From assembly GCA_002790655.1 (NCBI GenBank), contig PFVO01000010.1:1-42837 (forward strand): a stretch of DNA of 42,837 nucleotides. The letters run 5' to 3'. Below, in pieces: positions 1 to 8,565 of the stretch. The stretch comes from Candidatus Moranbacteria bacterium CG_4_9_14_3_um_filter_44_28 (lineage in GTDB: Bacteria > Patescibacteriota > Minisyncoccia > Moranbacterales > UBA11712). The notes beneath the pieces were generated by a model. The model saw only the letters and a program-made list of their open reading frames with translations, made no database searches and was not told the origin of the DNA. Position 1 is the stretch's first letter. Every line of letters begins with the position of its first letter. Made by a program: the position numbers and the translations under genes.

Positions 1-56
1 CCCGTGATTTCCAGGATGAAAACCTGGCGTCCTAGGCCGGGCTAGACGAACGCGGC
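1..56 (-). tRNA. tRNA-Glu (anticodon UUC), 3' end cut off by window edge
   Basis: Read on the minus strand, the sequence begins with acceptor strand GCCGCGT, then TC, a D-arm GTCTAG...GGAC, and a five-pair anticodon stem CCAGG/CCTGG around loop TTTTCAT, giving anticodon TTC (Glu). The T-arm begins (CACGGG) at base 1 and the rest lies outside the window. The arm layout matches bacterial tRNA-Glu. It is divergent from the gene at 174. Confidence 0.88.
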
Positions 57-120
57 ATATTAAAAAAACAGCAACTACAGCGATAATCATAACGAAAATA
101 GGAGAATTAGTCAATAATAT

Positions 121-150
121 TTGCTTTTTTCCCGCCCGAAATGCTAGAAT
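121..150 (+). promoter_or_regulatory. predicted sigma70-type promoter
   Basis: TTGCTT (121-126) and TAGAAT (145-150) are separated by 18 bases. The -10 is preceded by TGC, giving an extended -10. It would start transcription about 15-20 bases before the ATG at 174. Confidence 0.55.
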
Positions 151-173
151 TCAGAACTGATTAATTCATCTTT

Positions 174-1862
174 ATGCCCAAAAACGATACCGAAGTCTCA
201 CAACCGATAAAAGATTTTCTCAAGGTTTTTCAGGAAGAAACAGCCAAGTTCGAAGAAATTTCCGAAGAAAAAAAGGAAGAAAAAATAGAAACTGAAGAAG
301 CAAGCGAGAGCATAGCTCTTTTTTATGAGAAAATCCGCCGGCTTATTGAATACAAGGACGACCACCTCATCAAAAGAAGCGCTATTCAAAGAATCCTCAA
401 GCGCAATCTCATCATTGAATGGCGCCAGAGCGATTTCACCGGGCAATTTATAAACGAACTCGTTATGGCCGGCTACCTGAACCGCGAGCAAGCCGGCGAT
501 GAAGCAAAATCCGAAGTCGCACGAATTATCGGGAAGTATCAGGCTCTTTTCAAAAATCTTTACAACATTGAGCTCCGCCGCTGGCTGGTTGGAGTGGCTT
601 CCTGCGAAATCGAGGAAATCCTTTTCCCTCAACCGGTGAAAAAGGCGCTGGTAAGAGCGTTGTTTCAATCACTGGAAAATAAAATCGTCGTCCAAAATGA
701 ACCCCGCACCACAGAAAGCCGCGGGGAGAGGGCTGTGGTGCGGGGTGAAAATGATTCCACCGACCGGGAAATTCAAATCTATCTGGCCAGTCTCCGCTCT
801 CTCGTGAAAGTGGACAACGTCACGCTTGGTTTTGTTCTTCTCAAGATTTATCTCCCGGAATGGTTCCAAAAAAATACAAAGAAAAAATCTTATTCGACAA
901 GAGAACTTTTTTTGCTGAAAAAGAAGATTGAAAAGAAACTCGCGTCCCCTCTTATGTTTCGGATCGCCGTTGCCATAAAGAGAACAGCTTTGTATTTCAA
1001 CATCTTCTATGAAACTACATTGAGAAATGCCGGAAAAGCTGGAGCGATCACCGAGGATCCGGAAGCGCTTCGCTTTGCGGTTCAGCTGACTTGCGGCCAA
1101 ATTTATGATCAAGAAATGAAAAGATTTAAAAAGCGGGTCAGGCGCAGTCTGGCGTTTCTTGTCATCACCAAAGTGCTTTTGGCGATTTTCCTGGAATATC
1201 CTTACGCAAAATACGTTCTGGGCAACGTCGTCTGGCTTCCGATTTATATCAATCTTCTCTTTCCCCCGCTTTTCCTTGTCCTTCTTTCCGCGACTGTGTC
1301 AAAGCCCGATTCCAAAAATTCGGCTCTCATTGCCGAGGGTGTCGAAGGCGCAGTTTACAACAGCGGAAAAAACAAAGAAAAAATAATCGTCAAGACCAGC
1401 TTGCCCCGCACCACAGCGTCAGGCTGGCAGATGTGGCTTCCTGTGATGCGGGGTGAGAAAAAAAGTTTCTCGGCAATTTTCCTGGATTTGTTTTTCTTTT
1501 TGACTTTTGGGCTGTCATTCGGGCTGGCTGTCTGGGTTTTGCATTTTTTGAAGTTTGATTTGCCGGCCATTCTGATATTTCTTTTTCTCGCGAGCGTCGT
1601 GAGTTTCTTCAGCGCTTTGGTCCGCCAGCCGATTCGCGATTTGGCTGTGATGAAAGAAAGAGAGGGATTGATCACCACTCTTCTCGATACTCTCTTTTTG
1701 CCATTTGTGCGCATCGGAAAATGGATGACGGAAAACTTTTCCAAAGTCAACATTTTTCTTTTTATTTTCGACGTTTTCATTGAAGCCCCTTTCAAGGTTT
1801 TCGTCCGCTTCGTCCAAAATTGGGCGGGATTCATTCGAAAGAAAAAAGAGGAAATGATATAA
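174..1862 (+). CDS. multi-pass membrane protein of unknown function
   Basis: I do not recognise this family. The 562-residue protein has a charged, Glu/Lys-rich N-terminus (about 1-60), a soluble, mainly helical region to about 320, and a hydrophobic C-terminal half. Membrane segments are likely near residues 325-345, 350-372, 430-455, 462-482 and possibly 525-545. It ends in a basic tail (RKKKEEMI). There is no signal peptide and no catalytic motif I can name. Two copies of one palindromic repeat are translated in frame, as NEPRTTESRGE... near residue 176 and LPRTTASGWQM near 411, so both stretches are probably inserts rather than ancestral protein. The next gene, a glycosyltransferase, starts 11 bases after the stop and is probably co-transcribed, so a role in envelope or glycan export is conceivable but unproven. 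Confidence 0.85.
   Translation: MPKNDTEVSQPIKDFLKVFQEETAKFEEISEEKKEEKIETEEASESIALFYEKIRRLIEYKDDHLIKRSAIQRILKRNLIIEWRQSDFTGQFINELVMAGYLNREQAGDEAKSEVARIIGKYQALFKNLYNIELRRWLVGVASCEIEEILFPQPVKKALVRALFQSLENKIVVQNEPRTTESRGERAVVRGENDSTDREIQIYLASLRSLVKVDNVTLGFVLLKIYLPEWFQKNTKKKSYSTRELFLLKKKIEKKLASPLMFRIAVAIKRTALYFNIFYETTLRNAGKAGAITEDPEALRFAVQLTCGQIYDQEMKRFKKRVRRSLAFLVITKVLLAIFLEYPYAKYVLGNVVWLPIYINLLFPPLFLVLLSATVSKPDSKNSALIAEGVEGAVYNSGKNKEKIIVKTSLPRTTASGWQMWLPVMRGEKKSFSAIFLDLFFFLTFGLSFGLAVWVLHFLKFDLPAILIFLFLASVVSFFSALVRQPIRDLAVMKEREGLITTLLDTLFLPFVRIGKWMTENFSKVNIFLFIFDVFIEAPFKVFVRFVQNWAGFIRKKKEEMI
701..747. repeat. in-gene palindromic repeat, copy 1 (CCCCGCACCACAG family)
   Basis: CCCCGCACCACAG (702-714) pairs perfectly with CTGTGGTGCGGGG (733-745) around an 18-base centre. 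It is read through in frame by the 562-residue gene. Other copies lie at 1404-1453 and 26712-26759. Confidence 0.9.
1404..1453. repeat. in-gene palindromic repeat, copy 2 (CCCCGCACCACAG family)
   Basis: The left arm CCCCGCACCACAG (1404-1416) is identical to copy 1. The right arm CTGTGATGCGGGG (1441-1453) has one change. The centre is 24 bases. It lies in the same gene as copy 1, between predicted membrane segments. Confidence 0.88.
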
Positions 1863-1873
1863 TATGAGCGACT

Positions 1874-3577
1874 ATGTTCCCAATGACCAATTTGGAGAAA
1901 ATTTTCAAACAACGCTGGGATTATCTGATTTTGCTTTTCATAGTTGCGTTAGCCGCCGCCATCCGCCTCTATCATTTCCACGACTGGCTCTATTTCGCCA
2001 TGGATCAGGCACGGGATGGAATGCTCACTCGCGAGACTTATGAAAACGGCGCTTCGACTCTTCCGCTTCTCGGTCCGCGGGCAGCGGGAACTTTCCTGCG
2101 ACTCGGGCCGATTTTCTATTACTTCCAATATATTTCAGCAAAAATTTTTCATTCCACCGATCCGGCAGTATTGGCTTATCCGGATTTCCTTTTTTCAGTT
2201 CTTTCTATTCCGCTTTTCTTTTTCTTTTTGCGCTTGTACTTTCAAAAAGCAGTTTCACTTCTTGTGACGGCGGTTTGCGCTTTTAGCTTCATTGCCATCC
2301 AGTATGGGAGATTCTCCTGGAACCCGAATTCCATTCCTTTTTGGATTCTGCTCGTGTTTTTTGCTCTTCTCAAATTTTCCCGCTCCAAGGATGGCAAGCA
2401 AAAATATGCATGGCTTGCAGTAATGGCAGTTGCTTGGAGCGTTGTCAGCCAGCTTCACTTTCTGGTTTTTGTGACTATTCCGATCCTCGTCGTCGTTTTT
2501 CTTGCCTGGAACAGGAATATAAAAAAAACGGGACTCAAGGGTGCGCTCCTCGTGCTTCTCATCCTTCTTCTTTTCTATCTTCCGGTGATTCTAAGCGACC
2601 TGAAAACCGGCGGAGATAACGTGAAGCAGTTCGTTTTCGCTCTCAAAAACAAACCGCAGGCGGATTATTCTTGGCCGCAGAAATTTTTCCAGAATTTCAT
2701 AAACCACGGGAATTATTATACGCTTTATCCGACTTCCTATATCAGCCGGACAGGGAAAACATCCATGCTGGCTGGCCTTATATTGATTTTTGCCACTCTT
2801 CTCAAGATGTTCTGGATGTTCTGGGAAGAAAAAAATGAAAGCCGTAAAGCCTTTCTTCGCCTGATTTTCATCTGGTTTTTCGGATTTTTTCTGCTTCTCG
2901 TTCCATTTGCCTTTCAAATCCGTCCCCGTTTCTTTTTCCCGGTTTTCTTTTTGCCGTTTGTGTTTTTTGCTTTCTGGTTTGAATGGCTCTTAAACTGGAA
3001 AAAGGGAAAGTATCTCGGCTGGGCACTTGCGGCAGTTGTATTTTTGGCAGTTTTAACTCTCAATTCAGAAGCGACTTTCAGCTGGTACAAAAGCCTTGCC
3101 GAAGAAAAAGATCCCGAACCGTGGCTGGGACGGATGCTGGTTATTCAGCAGTTTCATAACGTGAAGGTTTCACAGCTCAAGAAGTTATCGGAGTACTTGC
3201 GTAAAAGAAGCGCCGAAGAAGGAAAAATTTTTGAAATTCACGGAATCATGACTTATCGCGTTCCGGTTCAGTATTTTCTGGAAGCCGATCCGCCGGTTGA
3301 TTACGGCCTCATCACCAAAAGCGACAAGGACTCGTCAAAACTTTATTTCGCGATGACTTCCGACAAAGACGGCTACGGCGCGGTTCCCGCCGACATCCGG
3401 GCCAAATTCAATCTGGTTGCGACTCATTCCTTCAGTTATCGCCTGAAGCTGTATGAACTGGAACTCAAGGAAATCCAGCCGGAATATAAAAAAGAGAAGA
3501 AATCAGACAGCGGGAGCAGTGAAGAAAAGAAACCAAGACCGAAGAGAAAGGAGAGGGTGAATTGGGAAGACTTATAA
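1874..3577 (+). CDS. GT-C fold glycosyltransferase (family 39/83-like), membrane
   Basis: A 567-residue polytopic protein whose first membrane helix (about 17-34) is followed by DQARDG (44-49), the position of the acidic catalytic loop in Dol-P-mannosyltransferase and ArnT-like enzymes. These transfer a sugar from a polyprenyl-phosphate carrier outside the membrane. About ten hydrophobic segments follow, then an extracytoplasmic C-terminal domain and a highly charged tail (KKSDSGSSEEKKPRPKRK). The start is the ATG at 1874; an ATG at 1883 is also possible. It follows the unknown membrane protein closely and precedes a hydrolase and a GT4 glycosyltransferase, suggesting a surface glycan cluster. 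The sugar donor and acceptor cannot be read from sequence. Confidence 0.8.
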   Translation: MFPMTNLEKIFKQRWDYLILLFIVALAAAIRLYHFHDWLYFAMDQARDGMLTRETYENGASTLPLLGPRAAGTFLRLGPIFYYFQYISAKIFHSTDPAVLAYPDFLFSVLSIPLFFFFLRLYFQKAVSLLVTAVCAFSFIAIQYGRFSWNPNSIPFWILLVFFALLKFSRSKDGKQKYAWLAVMAVAWSVVSQLHFLVFVTIPILVVVFLAWNRNIKKTGLKGALLVLLILLLFYLPVILSDLKTGGDNVKQFVFALKNKPQADYSWPQKFFQNFINHGNYYTLYPTSYISRTGKTSMLAGLILIFATLLKMFWMFWEEKNESRKAFLRLIFIWFFGFFLLLVPFAFQIRPRFFFPVFFLPFVFFAFWFEWLLNWKKGKYLGWALAAVVFLAVLTLNSEATFSWYKSLAEEKDPEPWLGRMLVIQQFHNVKVSQLKKLSEYLRKRSAEEGKIFEIHGIMTYRVPVQYFLEADPPVDYGLITKSDKDSSKLYFAMTSDKDGYGAVPADIRAKFNLVATHSFSYRLKLYELELKEIQPEYKKEKKSDSGSSEEKKPRPKRKERVNWEDL

Positions 3578-3599
3578 ATTTAAACTTTGAAATTTGACA

Positions 3600-4349
3600 A
3601 TGAACTCTGAAAAAAAATATAAAGATGAATCCTTTTTCTTTAGAGGTGATAATAATATCGGTATCCTTCTTCTCCACGGCTGGACTTCTCCTCCCGACGA
3701 GATGCGGCCGCTCGCGAAATATCTCAATTCTTTCGGCTACACTGTTTCGGCGCCGCTCCTCACCGGACACGGCACCCGACCCGAGAATTTAAGGGGTATT
3801 ACCTGGCACGATTGGCTTCGCGATAGCCGCAAGGCTCTCAAGAAACTAAAAAAGTACGCGGATAAGATTTTTGTCGGCGGGATTTCAATGGGCGGAAATC
3901 TGGCCATGTTTTTTTCAGAGGATGAAAATGTTTCCGGAATTATTGCTATGGGTCCCTCGGTCAGATATAAATTCCATAATTTGGCGAAACTCTCCATTTT
4001 TTTGATGGGGCTTACGAAAACCTACCGGAAAAAATATCATCCGCCCTGGGTTCGCAAAAAAATGGGGAAGCGGAAAGTATATCCGTATTACCCAATCGAA
4101 AGCGCCAAAACCGTCGTTGAACTTGCCGAGGAAACAAGAAAATTTCTCCCCAGAATAGAAAAACCGATTCTCATTATGCAGTCAACGACCGATCATATGG
4201 TTTCCAAAAAATCACCGAGGATTATTTTCGAAAACGTAAAGTCAAAGATAAAAGAAATTTTTTGGGTGGAGAATGTGTATCATGTGTTTGTGCGGGAGCC
4301 AAAGGTGTGGGAGAAAATATATAACTTTATTGCGAAAGTCGTTTTCTAA
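3600..4349 (+). CDS. alpha/beta hydrolase, carboxylesterase/monoacylglycerol lipase type
   Basis: A 249-residue cytosolic alpha/beta hydrolase. The oxyanion motif LLLHGWTS is at about 23-30, the nucleophile elbow GISMGG places Ser96, the acid is Asp198 (TTDHM) and His228 (VYHVF) completes the triad. Spacing and length fit the Est30-like carboxylesterases and monoacylglycerol lipases, which cleave short or medium acyl esters. The ORF track opens at a TTG (3594); the ATG six bases later is preferred. It sits 22 bases after the glycosyltransferase and 7 bases before the next one, so it is probably in the same operon. It may act on lipid or acylated-glycan esters; the substrate is unknown. Confidence 0.85.
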   Translation: MNSEKKYKDESFFFRGDNNIGILLLHGWTSPPDEMRPLAKYLNSFGYTVSAPLLTGHGTRPENLRGITWHDWLRDSRKALKKLKKYADKIFVGGISMGGNLAMFFSEDENVSGIIAMGPSVRYKFHNLAKLSIFLMGLTKTYRKKYHPPWVRKKMGKRKVYPYYPIESAKTVVELAEETRKFLPRIEKPILIMQSTTDHMVSKKSPRIIFENVKSKIKEIFWVENVYHVFVREPKVWEKIYNFIAKVVF

Positions 4350-4356
4350 GAAATTT

Positions 4357-5538
4357 ATGAAAATCGCCATTTTCACCAACAACTACCTCCCTAATCCCTA
4401 CGGCGTTTCGGGTTCCGTCGAGAGTTTTCGAAAAGAATTTGAGAAATTGGACCACGAAGTTTTTATTTTCGCTCCGCGCTGGAAAGGATATAAGGACGAA
4501 AACCAAAACGTTTTTTGCTATCCGTCGCTTGATATTGAGATAAAAATAAAATTTCCGCTGGCGATTCCATATTCCCAAAAAATTTCTAAAATATTAAAAA
4601 ATCTCAATCTCGACATCATTCATTCCCAGCATCCGAATCTTCTCGGAAGCGCGGCGGCCAAGTGGGCGAAGAAAAAAAACATTCCCCTTGTTTTCACCTG
4701 GCACACGCTCTATGACCAATACGCCCATTTCATCCCTTTCGTCCCGCAACGTCTTGCCGCCTGGTGGGCGATCCGAAATGCCAGAAATTATGCCAACCGG
4801 TGCGACGCAGTAGTTACTCCCACGGAATCGGTGATTGAGATTATCAAAAAATGGGGAGTGACGAATGAGAATATTTATTCCGTGCCAACGGGAGTGGAAG
4901 AGGAACAATTTGCTGATCCGGATCGCAGGCAAATAAGGGAGAAATATGATGTTCAAGACGACGAAACTCTTCTGGTCTTGATTTCAAGACTAACTGCGGA
5001 GAAAAACGTTGAACTTTTAGTAAATGCCGCAATAGGAGTATTGCAAAGAAATAATCGCGTGAAATTTATGATATGCGGCGATGGATACCTAAAGGGCAAA
5101 TTGAAAGACATAGTTTTGAAAGAGAAGCTGGGAAATAGGATTATATTTGTCGGGGTTGTCCCGTCTGAAGAGAAAAAGAATTATTACGCCGCCGGAGATA
5201 TTTTCGTTTACGCTTCAAAGTCGGAAACACAGGGGATGATTCTCACCGAGGCGATGTATTCCGGGCTTCCCATTGTGGCAGTACGGGCAACGGGTGTGCG
5301 AGACATCGTCGAGAATGGCAAAACCGGATTTCTGGTTTCGGAAAACAAACAGGAATTTCAAGAGATGGTTGAGAAATTGATAAGCGATTCAGTTTTGAGA
5401 AAAGATTTTTCCGAAAATGCAAAGAAAATCGCACGGGAAAAATATACGTCTTCAGTTTGCGCCAAAAAAATGCTGGAAATTTACGAAAAGCTAAGCTTTA
5501 AAAGAAGTGAGCGGCAGCTCGCTTCAAGAAAAGCTTAG
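4357..5538 (+). CDS. glycosyltransferase family 4 (GT-B)
   Basis: A 393-residue retaining glycosyltransferase. The N-terminal domain starts MKIAIFTNNYLPNPYGVSGS, the usual PimA/diacylglycerol glucosyltransferase opening with a glycine-rich acceptor loop. The C-terminal domain carries LISRLTAEKNV, FVGVVP and the nucleotide-sugar ETQGMILTEAMYSGLP segment with the conserved E-x7-E pair, followed by GVRDIVENGKTGFLV. The track ORF begins at 4273 inside the hydrolase, but the family N-terminus fits the ATG at 4357. Relatives transfer glucose, galactose or mannose to lipids or polysaccharides. With GDP-mannose genes in the same window, mannose is plausible but not shown. Confidence 0.88.
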   Translation: MKIAIFTNNYLPNPYGVSGSVESFRKEFEKLDHEVFIFAPRWKGYKDENQNVFCYPSLDIEIKIKFPLAIPYSQKISKILKNLNLDIIHSQHPNLLGSAAAKWAKKKNIPLVFTWHTLYDQYAHFIPFVPQRLAAWWAIRNARNYANRCDAVVTPTESVIEIIKKWGVTNENIYSVPTGVEEEQFADPDRRQIREKYDVQDDETLLVLISRLTAEKNVELLVNAAIGVLQRNNRVKFMICGDGYLKGKLKDIVLKEKLGNRIIFVGVVPSEEKKNYYAAGDIFVYASKSETQGMILTEAMYSGLPIVAVRATGVRDIVENGKTGFLVSENKQEFQEMVEKLISDSVLRKDFSENAKKIAREKYTSSVCAKKMLEIYEKLSFKRSERQLASRKA

Positions 5539-5549
5539 CTTTGGAAAAA

Positions 5550-6122
5550 ATGCGAAAAGTTCTTCCCCGAAAATTCTATTCCCGGAATACTCTGAAAGTT
5601 GCCCGAGACCTTCTTGGCTGTTTTTTAATCCGCGAATGCCGCGGAAAAATCTGGCGCGCGATGATCACCGAAACCGAAGCCTATCGCGGCGAAGACGATT
5701 TGGCCTGCCACGCTTCGCGCGGAAAAACTTCCAGAACGGAAGTGATGTACGGTGAGCCGGGACACACCTATGTCTATATGATTTACGGAATGTATTATTG
5801 CCTGAATATAGTGACCGAGCAAAAAGATTTCCCCGCAGCGGTTTTAATTCGGGGTGTGAAAATCATATCCTCCTCCCCTGCCCGAGGGGAGGAGTTAGAG
5901 GAGGGGTGGGAGCTAAACGGCCCCGGAAAACTCTGCAAATTTTTGCATATTGACCGAAAACTCAACAAATGGGATCTTACAAAAGGCAAAAAACTTTGGA
6001 TCGAAAAACCCACCCAAAATCCCGCCAAGCGGGATATCGTGGCGGGCAGGAGAATTGGCATCGACTACGCCCAACACTGCCGGGAATATTTGTGGAGATT
6101 TCAAATTGACTACCAAGACTAA
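5550..6122 (+). CDS. mpg: DNA-3-methyladenine glycosylase (AAG/MPG family)
   Basis: Base-excision repair enzyme that removes alkylated purines. Family landmarks are present in order: VARDLLGCFLIREC, ITETEAYRGEDDLACHA with the catalytic-region Glu, RTEVMYGEPGHTYVYMIYG, CLNIVTE, AAVLIRGV and NGPGKLCKFLHID. The ATG at 5550 is preferred over the TTG at 5541. It begins 11 bases after the GT4 stop, so it is the last gene of this unit. Two palindromic stretches are translated in frame: SSPARGEELEEGWE after LIRGV, a loop that is shorter in ordinary family members, and NPAKRDIVAGR near the C-terminus. A strong terminator overlaps the stop codon. Confidence 0.93.
   Translation: MRKVLPRKFYSRNTLKVARDLLGCFLIRECRGKIWRAMITETEAYRGEDDLACHASRGKTSRTEVMYGEPGHTYVYMIYGMYYCLNIVTEQKDFPAAVLIRGVKIISSSPARGEELEEGWELNGPGKLCKFLHIDRKLNKWDLTKGKKLWIEKPTQNPAKRDIVAGRRIGIDYAQHCREYLWRFQIDYQD
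5871..5893. repeat. in-gene palindrome within mpg (SSPARGEE segment)
   Basis: TCCTCCCCT/AGGGGAGGA, nine perfect pairs with a five-base loop, followed by a related G-rich stretch to about 5912. It is read in frame and lengthens a surface loop of the glycosylase. Confidence 0.7.
6021..6046. repeat. in-gene palindrome near the mpg 3' end
   Basis: CCCGCCA (6021-6027) pairs with TGGCGGG (6040-6046), and the alternative CCCGC/GCGGG also pairs. It is read in frame as part of NPAKRDIVAGR. Confidence 0.55.
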
Positions 6123-6155
6123 GTCTTAGGATAGTCCTAAGACTTAGTCTTTTTT
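6115..6155 (+). terminator. strong intrinsic terminator of the 174-6122 unit
   Basis: A perfect 17-base inverted repeat AAGACTAAGTCTTAGGA with loop TAG, followed by TTTTTT. The mpg stop codon lies in the left arm. Confidence 0.92.
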
Positions 6156-6249
6156 AGGGCTTATACAAGGTATATTTATCCATTTGTTTCACAAGGCCGG
6201 CCAATCATTGACAAGCCTGTTTTTTTATTATTTTCAAAATTTTTTTGTT

Positions 6250-6377
6250 TTGTCATCCCGAGCGGAATTCCGCTTTAGCGGGATGAAGTCGAGGGATCTT
6301 TATGAATTACTTAATGGATAATCATTTATTATAATCCGGTAGATTCCTCTACTCGCTACGCTCGGTCGGAATGACAA
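6250..6377. mobile_element. MITE-like palindromic element (TTGTCATCCCGA family), intergenic copy
   Basis: The element starts TTGTCATCCCGAGCGG and ends CGGTCGGAATGACAA, so its ends are imperfect terminal inverted repeats, with internal GAGGGATCT and AGATTCCTC halves also complementary. It is 128 bases with no ORF. A related copy interrupts the nucleotidyltransferase gene at 23710-23856. Confidence 0.8.
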
Positions 6378-6389
6378 TTGTAAAGTTTT

Positions 6390-8477
6390 TTATTCCAAAT
6401 GCACTTCCTTATTCATTCTCTCCAAAACTTCTTTCAGCAACGGGAATTTTTCCAGTTTCGGGTCGAACTCGAAGAGACTTTGGGCTTCAATTCTAGCTTG
6501 TTGAATGAGTTTCACGTCTGACAAATGCTGCATGGCCGCGTCGGCGATTCCGGACTGACGCGTGCCGATGAATTGACCCGGGCCACGGATTTCGAGGTCA
6601 TATTCGGCAAGTTTGAAGCCGTCTTCGGATTCGAGAAGGGCTTTTAATCGTTTTTTAGTGTTCGCCGATGAAGAATCGGTGAATAAAAAGCAATGCGATT
6701 GCTTTTCGCTTCGCCCGACCCGGCCGCGAAACTGGTGAAGTTGGGCCAAACCAAATCTTTCCGAACCCTCAATAACCATAATCGTCGCGTTGGGGACATC
6801 CACGCCGACCTCGATGACGGACGTGGAAACTAAAATATTGTATTTTTTATCCTTAAAATCTTTCATTACTTTCTCTTTATCCTTCGGTTTCATTCGACCG
6901 TGGAGAAGGCCGATTTTCAAATCGGGAAAAATATCACTTGATAATCTTTCGTGTTCTTCCGTCGCGGCTTTACCCGAAATTTTTTCCGATTCCTCAATGA
7001 GAGGGAAAATGAAAAAAGCTTGCCGGCCGTTTTTTATTTCAGCGCGGATGAAATCATATACTTTTTCGCGATTAGCAGGAGTAATTATCTCGGTAATAAT
7101 TTTTTTCCGCCCTTTGGGGAGTTCATCCAAGATTGAAAGATCCAGATTTCCATAAAAAGCTAAAGCTAGAGTTCTTGGAATGGGAGTGGCAGTCATTGAT
7201 AATAAATGCGGCACGGAATTCTTTAGGTTATCTTTTAGATTAGCGGCCGCTTTCTGGAGCCTCGCGCGTTGCTCGACGCCAAAGCGGTGCTGTTCGTCAA
7301 TGACCACAAGCGCAAGATTTTTGAATTCCACCGATTCCTGAATGAGAGCGTGTGTTCCAATAAGAATTTTTATTTCCCCCCGCCCAACTTTCCCGAGAAA
7401 GTTGCGGCGAGTATTTTTCTTCCACACAGTCCGGCATTGGCTGTTGGTCAAAATGCCGACTTTTTGGGAAAAATTTTTGAATATTTTTTTGAAAGTTTCA
7501 AAATGCTGGATTGCCAACACTTCCGTCGGCGCCATAATGGCCGTCTGGTATCCGGCCATCATCGTCTCGAGCGCGGCAATGGCCGCCACAACCGTTTTTC
7601 CGGAGCCGACGTCGCCTTCAAAAAGACGGTTCATCGGATGCGGTTTCTCAATATCCTTCAAGATCTGAAAAGCGGACTTTTTTTGCGCGTCGGTCAGTTT
7701 GAACGAGAGATAACCAACAAAATCTTTGATTAGTTTTTCATTGAAAGGTATTTCTATCGCCCGGCTTTGCTCCCAGTCCTTTCTTGCCCGCACCGAAACA
7801 AGCTGAATGAGAAACATTTCTTCAAGGGCTACTCGTTTTTGAGCCTCTTTTATTTTTTCAAAACATGACGGAAAATGAAGCTCTCTAACAGCTTCTTTGA
7901 CACCGATTAATTCTTGCCTTTTGAGAATGGCGTTGGGAATAATTTCCGGAATTTCGTTTAGGTATTTGCCAAGAAGCTGGCTTATTTTCCATCTTATCCA
8001 TCTGGAGGTTACGCCTCTTGTTTCCGGATAAACGGGAACAATGCGCCCAGTATTGGTCGGGACGCGCTTGGCCAGCTCATAAGCCGGGTTTGACAAATAC
8101 AGCCCCTTGTTGTCCCAGTTGACTTTCCCGCTTAGGCGGACCCGGAAGTCCTTTTTTATATTTTGCAATATAAACGGCTGATTGAACCAAACAACTCGAA
8201 TTAATCCGGACTTGTCCTGCACGGCTGCTTCGGTGATTGTCATTCTTCTTTTCCAGGTACGGATATTTTGAATGTCGATTATTTTTCCTTCAACGGTCGC
8301 GGTCTGGTCGGGCTTCAAATCGGCTATCTTCGAGAGTTTGGAAAAATCGTCGTAGCGATGCGGGAAGAAATACAAAAAATCCCGAACCGTTCTCACCCCA
8401 AGCCGTTCGAGTTTTTTCAAATATTTTTTTTCGACAAAAGATACGTTTCGGAGAGGAATTTGAAGATTGTTTGTCAT
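6390..8477 (-). CDS. recG: ATP-dependent DNA helicase RecG
   Basis: A 695-residue superfamily 2 helicase that remodels stalled replication forks and branched recombination intermediates. The N-terminal wedge/OB domain (IDIQNIRTWKRRM... through FRVRLSGKVNW) is followed by Walker A FEGDVGSGKTVVAA, the DEQH box VIDEQHRFGVEQR, motif III SMTATPIPRTLAL, and motif VI QFRGRVGRSEKQSHCF. The track ORF extends to 8507, into tRNA-Arg, but family alignment favours the ATG at 8477, which is only three bases from the mature tRNA 3' end. The gene therefore has no room for an independent leader and is probably co-transcribed with the tRNA from the promoter at 8566-8594. Confidence 0.95.
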   Translation of the reverse strand: MTNNLQIPLRNVSFVEKKYLKKLERLGVRTVRDFLYFFPHRYDDFSKLSKIADLKPDQTATVEGKIIDIQNIRTWKRRMTITEAAVQDKSGLIRVVWFNQPFILQNIKKDFRVRLSGKVNWDNKGLYLSNPAYELAKRVPTNTGRIVPVYPETRGVTSRWIRWKISQLLGKYLNEIPEIIPNAILKRQELIGVKEAVRELHFPSCFEKIKEAQKRVALEEMFLIQLVSVRARKDWEQSRAIEIPFNEKLIKDFVGYLSFKLTDAQKKSAFQILKDIEKPHPMNRLFEGDVGSGKTVVAAIAALETMMAGYQTAIMAPTEVLAIQHFETFKKIFKNFSQKVGILTNSQCRTVWKKNTRRNFLGKVGRGEIKILIGTHALIQESVEFKNLALVVIDEQHRFGVEQRARLQKAAANLKDNLKNSVPHLLSMTATPIPRTLALAFYGNLDLSILDELPKGRKKIITEIITPANREKVYDFIRAEIKNGRQAFFIFPLIEESEKISGKAATEEHERLSSDIFPDLKIGLLHGRMKPKDKEKVMKDFKDKKYNILVSTSVIEVGVDVPNATIMVIEGSERFGLAQLHQFRGRVGRSEKQSHCFLFTDSSSANTKKRLKALLESEDGFKLAEYDLEIRGPGQFIGTRQSGIADAAMQHLSDVKLIQQARIEAQSLFEFDPKLEKFPLLKEVLERMNKEVHLE

Positions 8478-8480
8478 GGA

Positions 8481-8553
8481 CGCGCCCTGAAAGATTCGAA
8501 CTCTCAACCTCCTGGTCCGAAGCCAGGCGCTCTATCCATTGAGCTAAGGGCGC
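8481..8553 (-). tRNA. tRNA-Arg (anticodon UCG)
   Basis: A full cloverleaf on the minus strand: acceptor GCGCCCT pairs with AGGGCGC, the D-arm includes GCTCAATGGATAGAGC, the anticodon stem CCTGG/CCAGG holds loop CTTCGGA (anticodon TCG), and the T-arm has GAGAGTTCGAATCTTTC. The discriminator is G and the next bases are TCC, so CCA is not encoded. Confidence 0.95.
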
Positions 8554-8565
8554 AAACACCCGGAT

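Noticed and set aside
8290-8559. 89-residue minus-strand ORF (MFAPLAQWIERLASDQEVESSNL...)
   Set aside because: It is a translation of tRNA-Arg plus the start of recG in another frame; a common spurious call.
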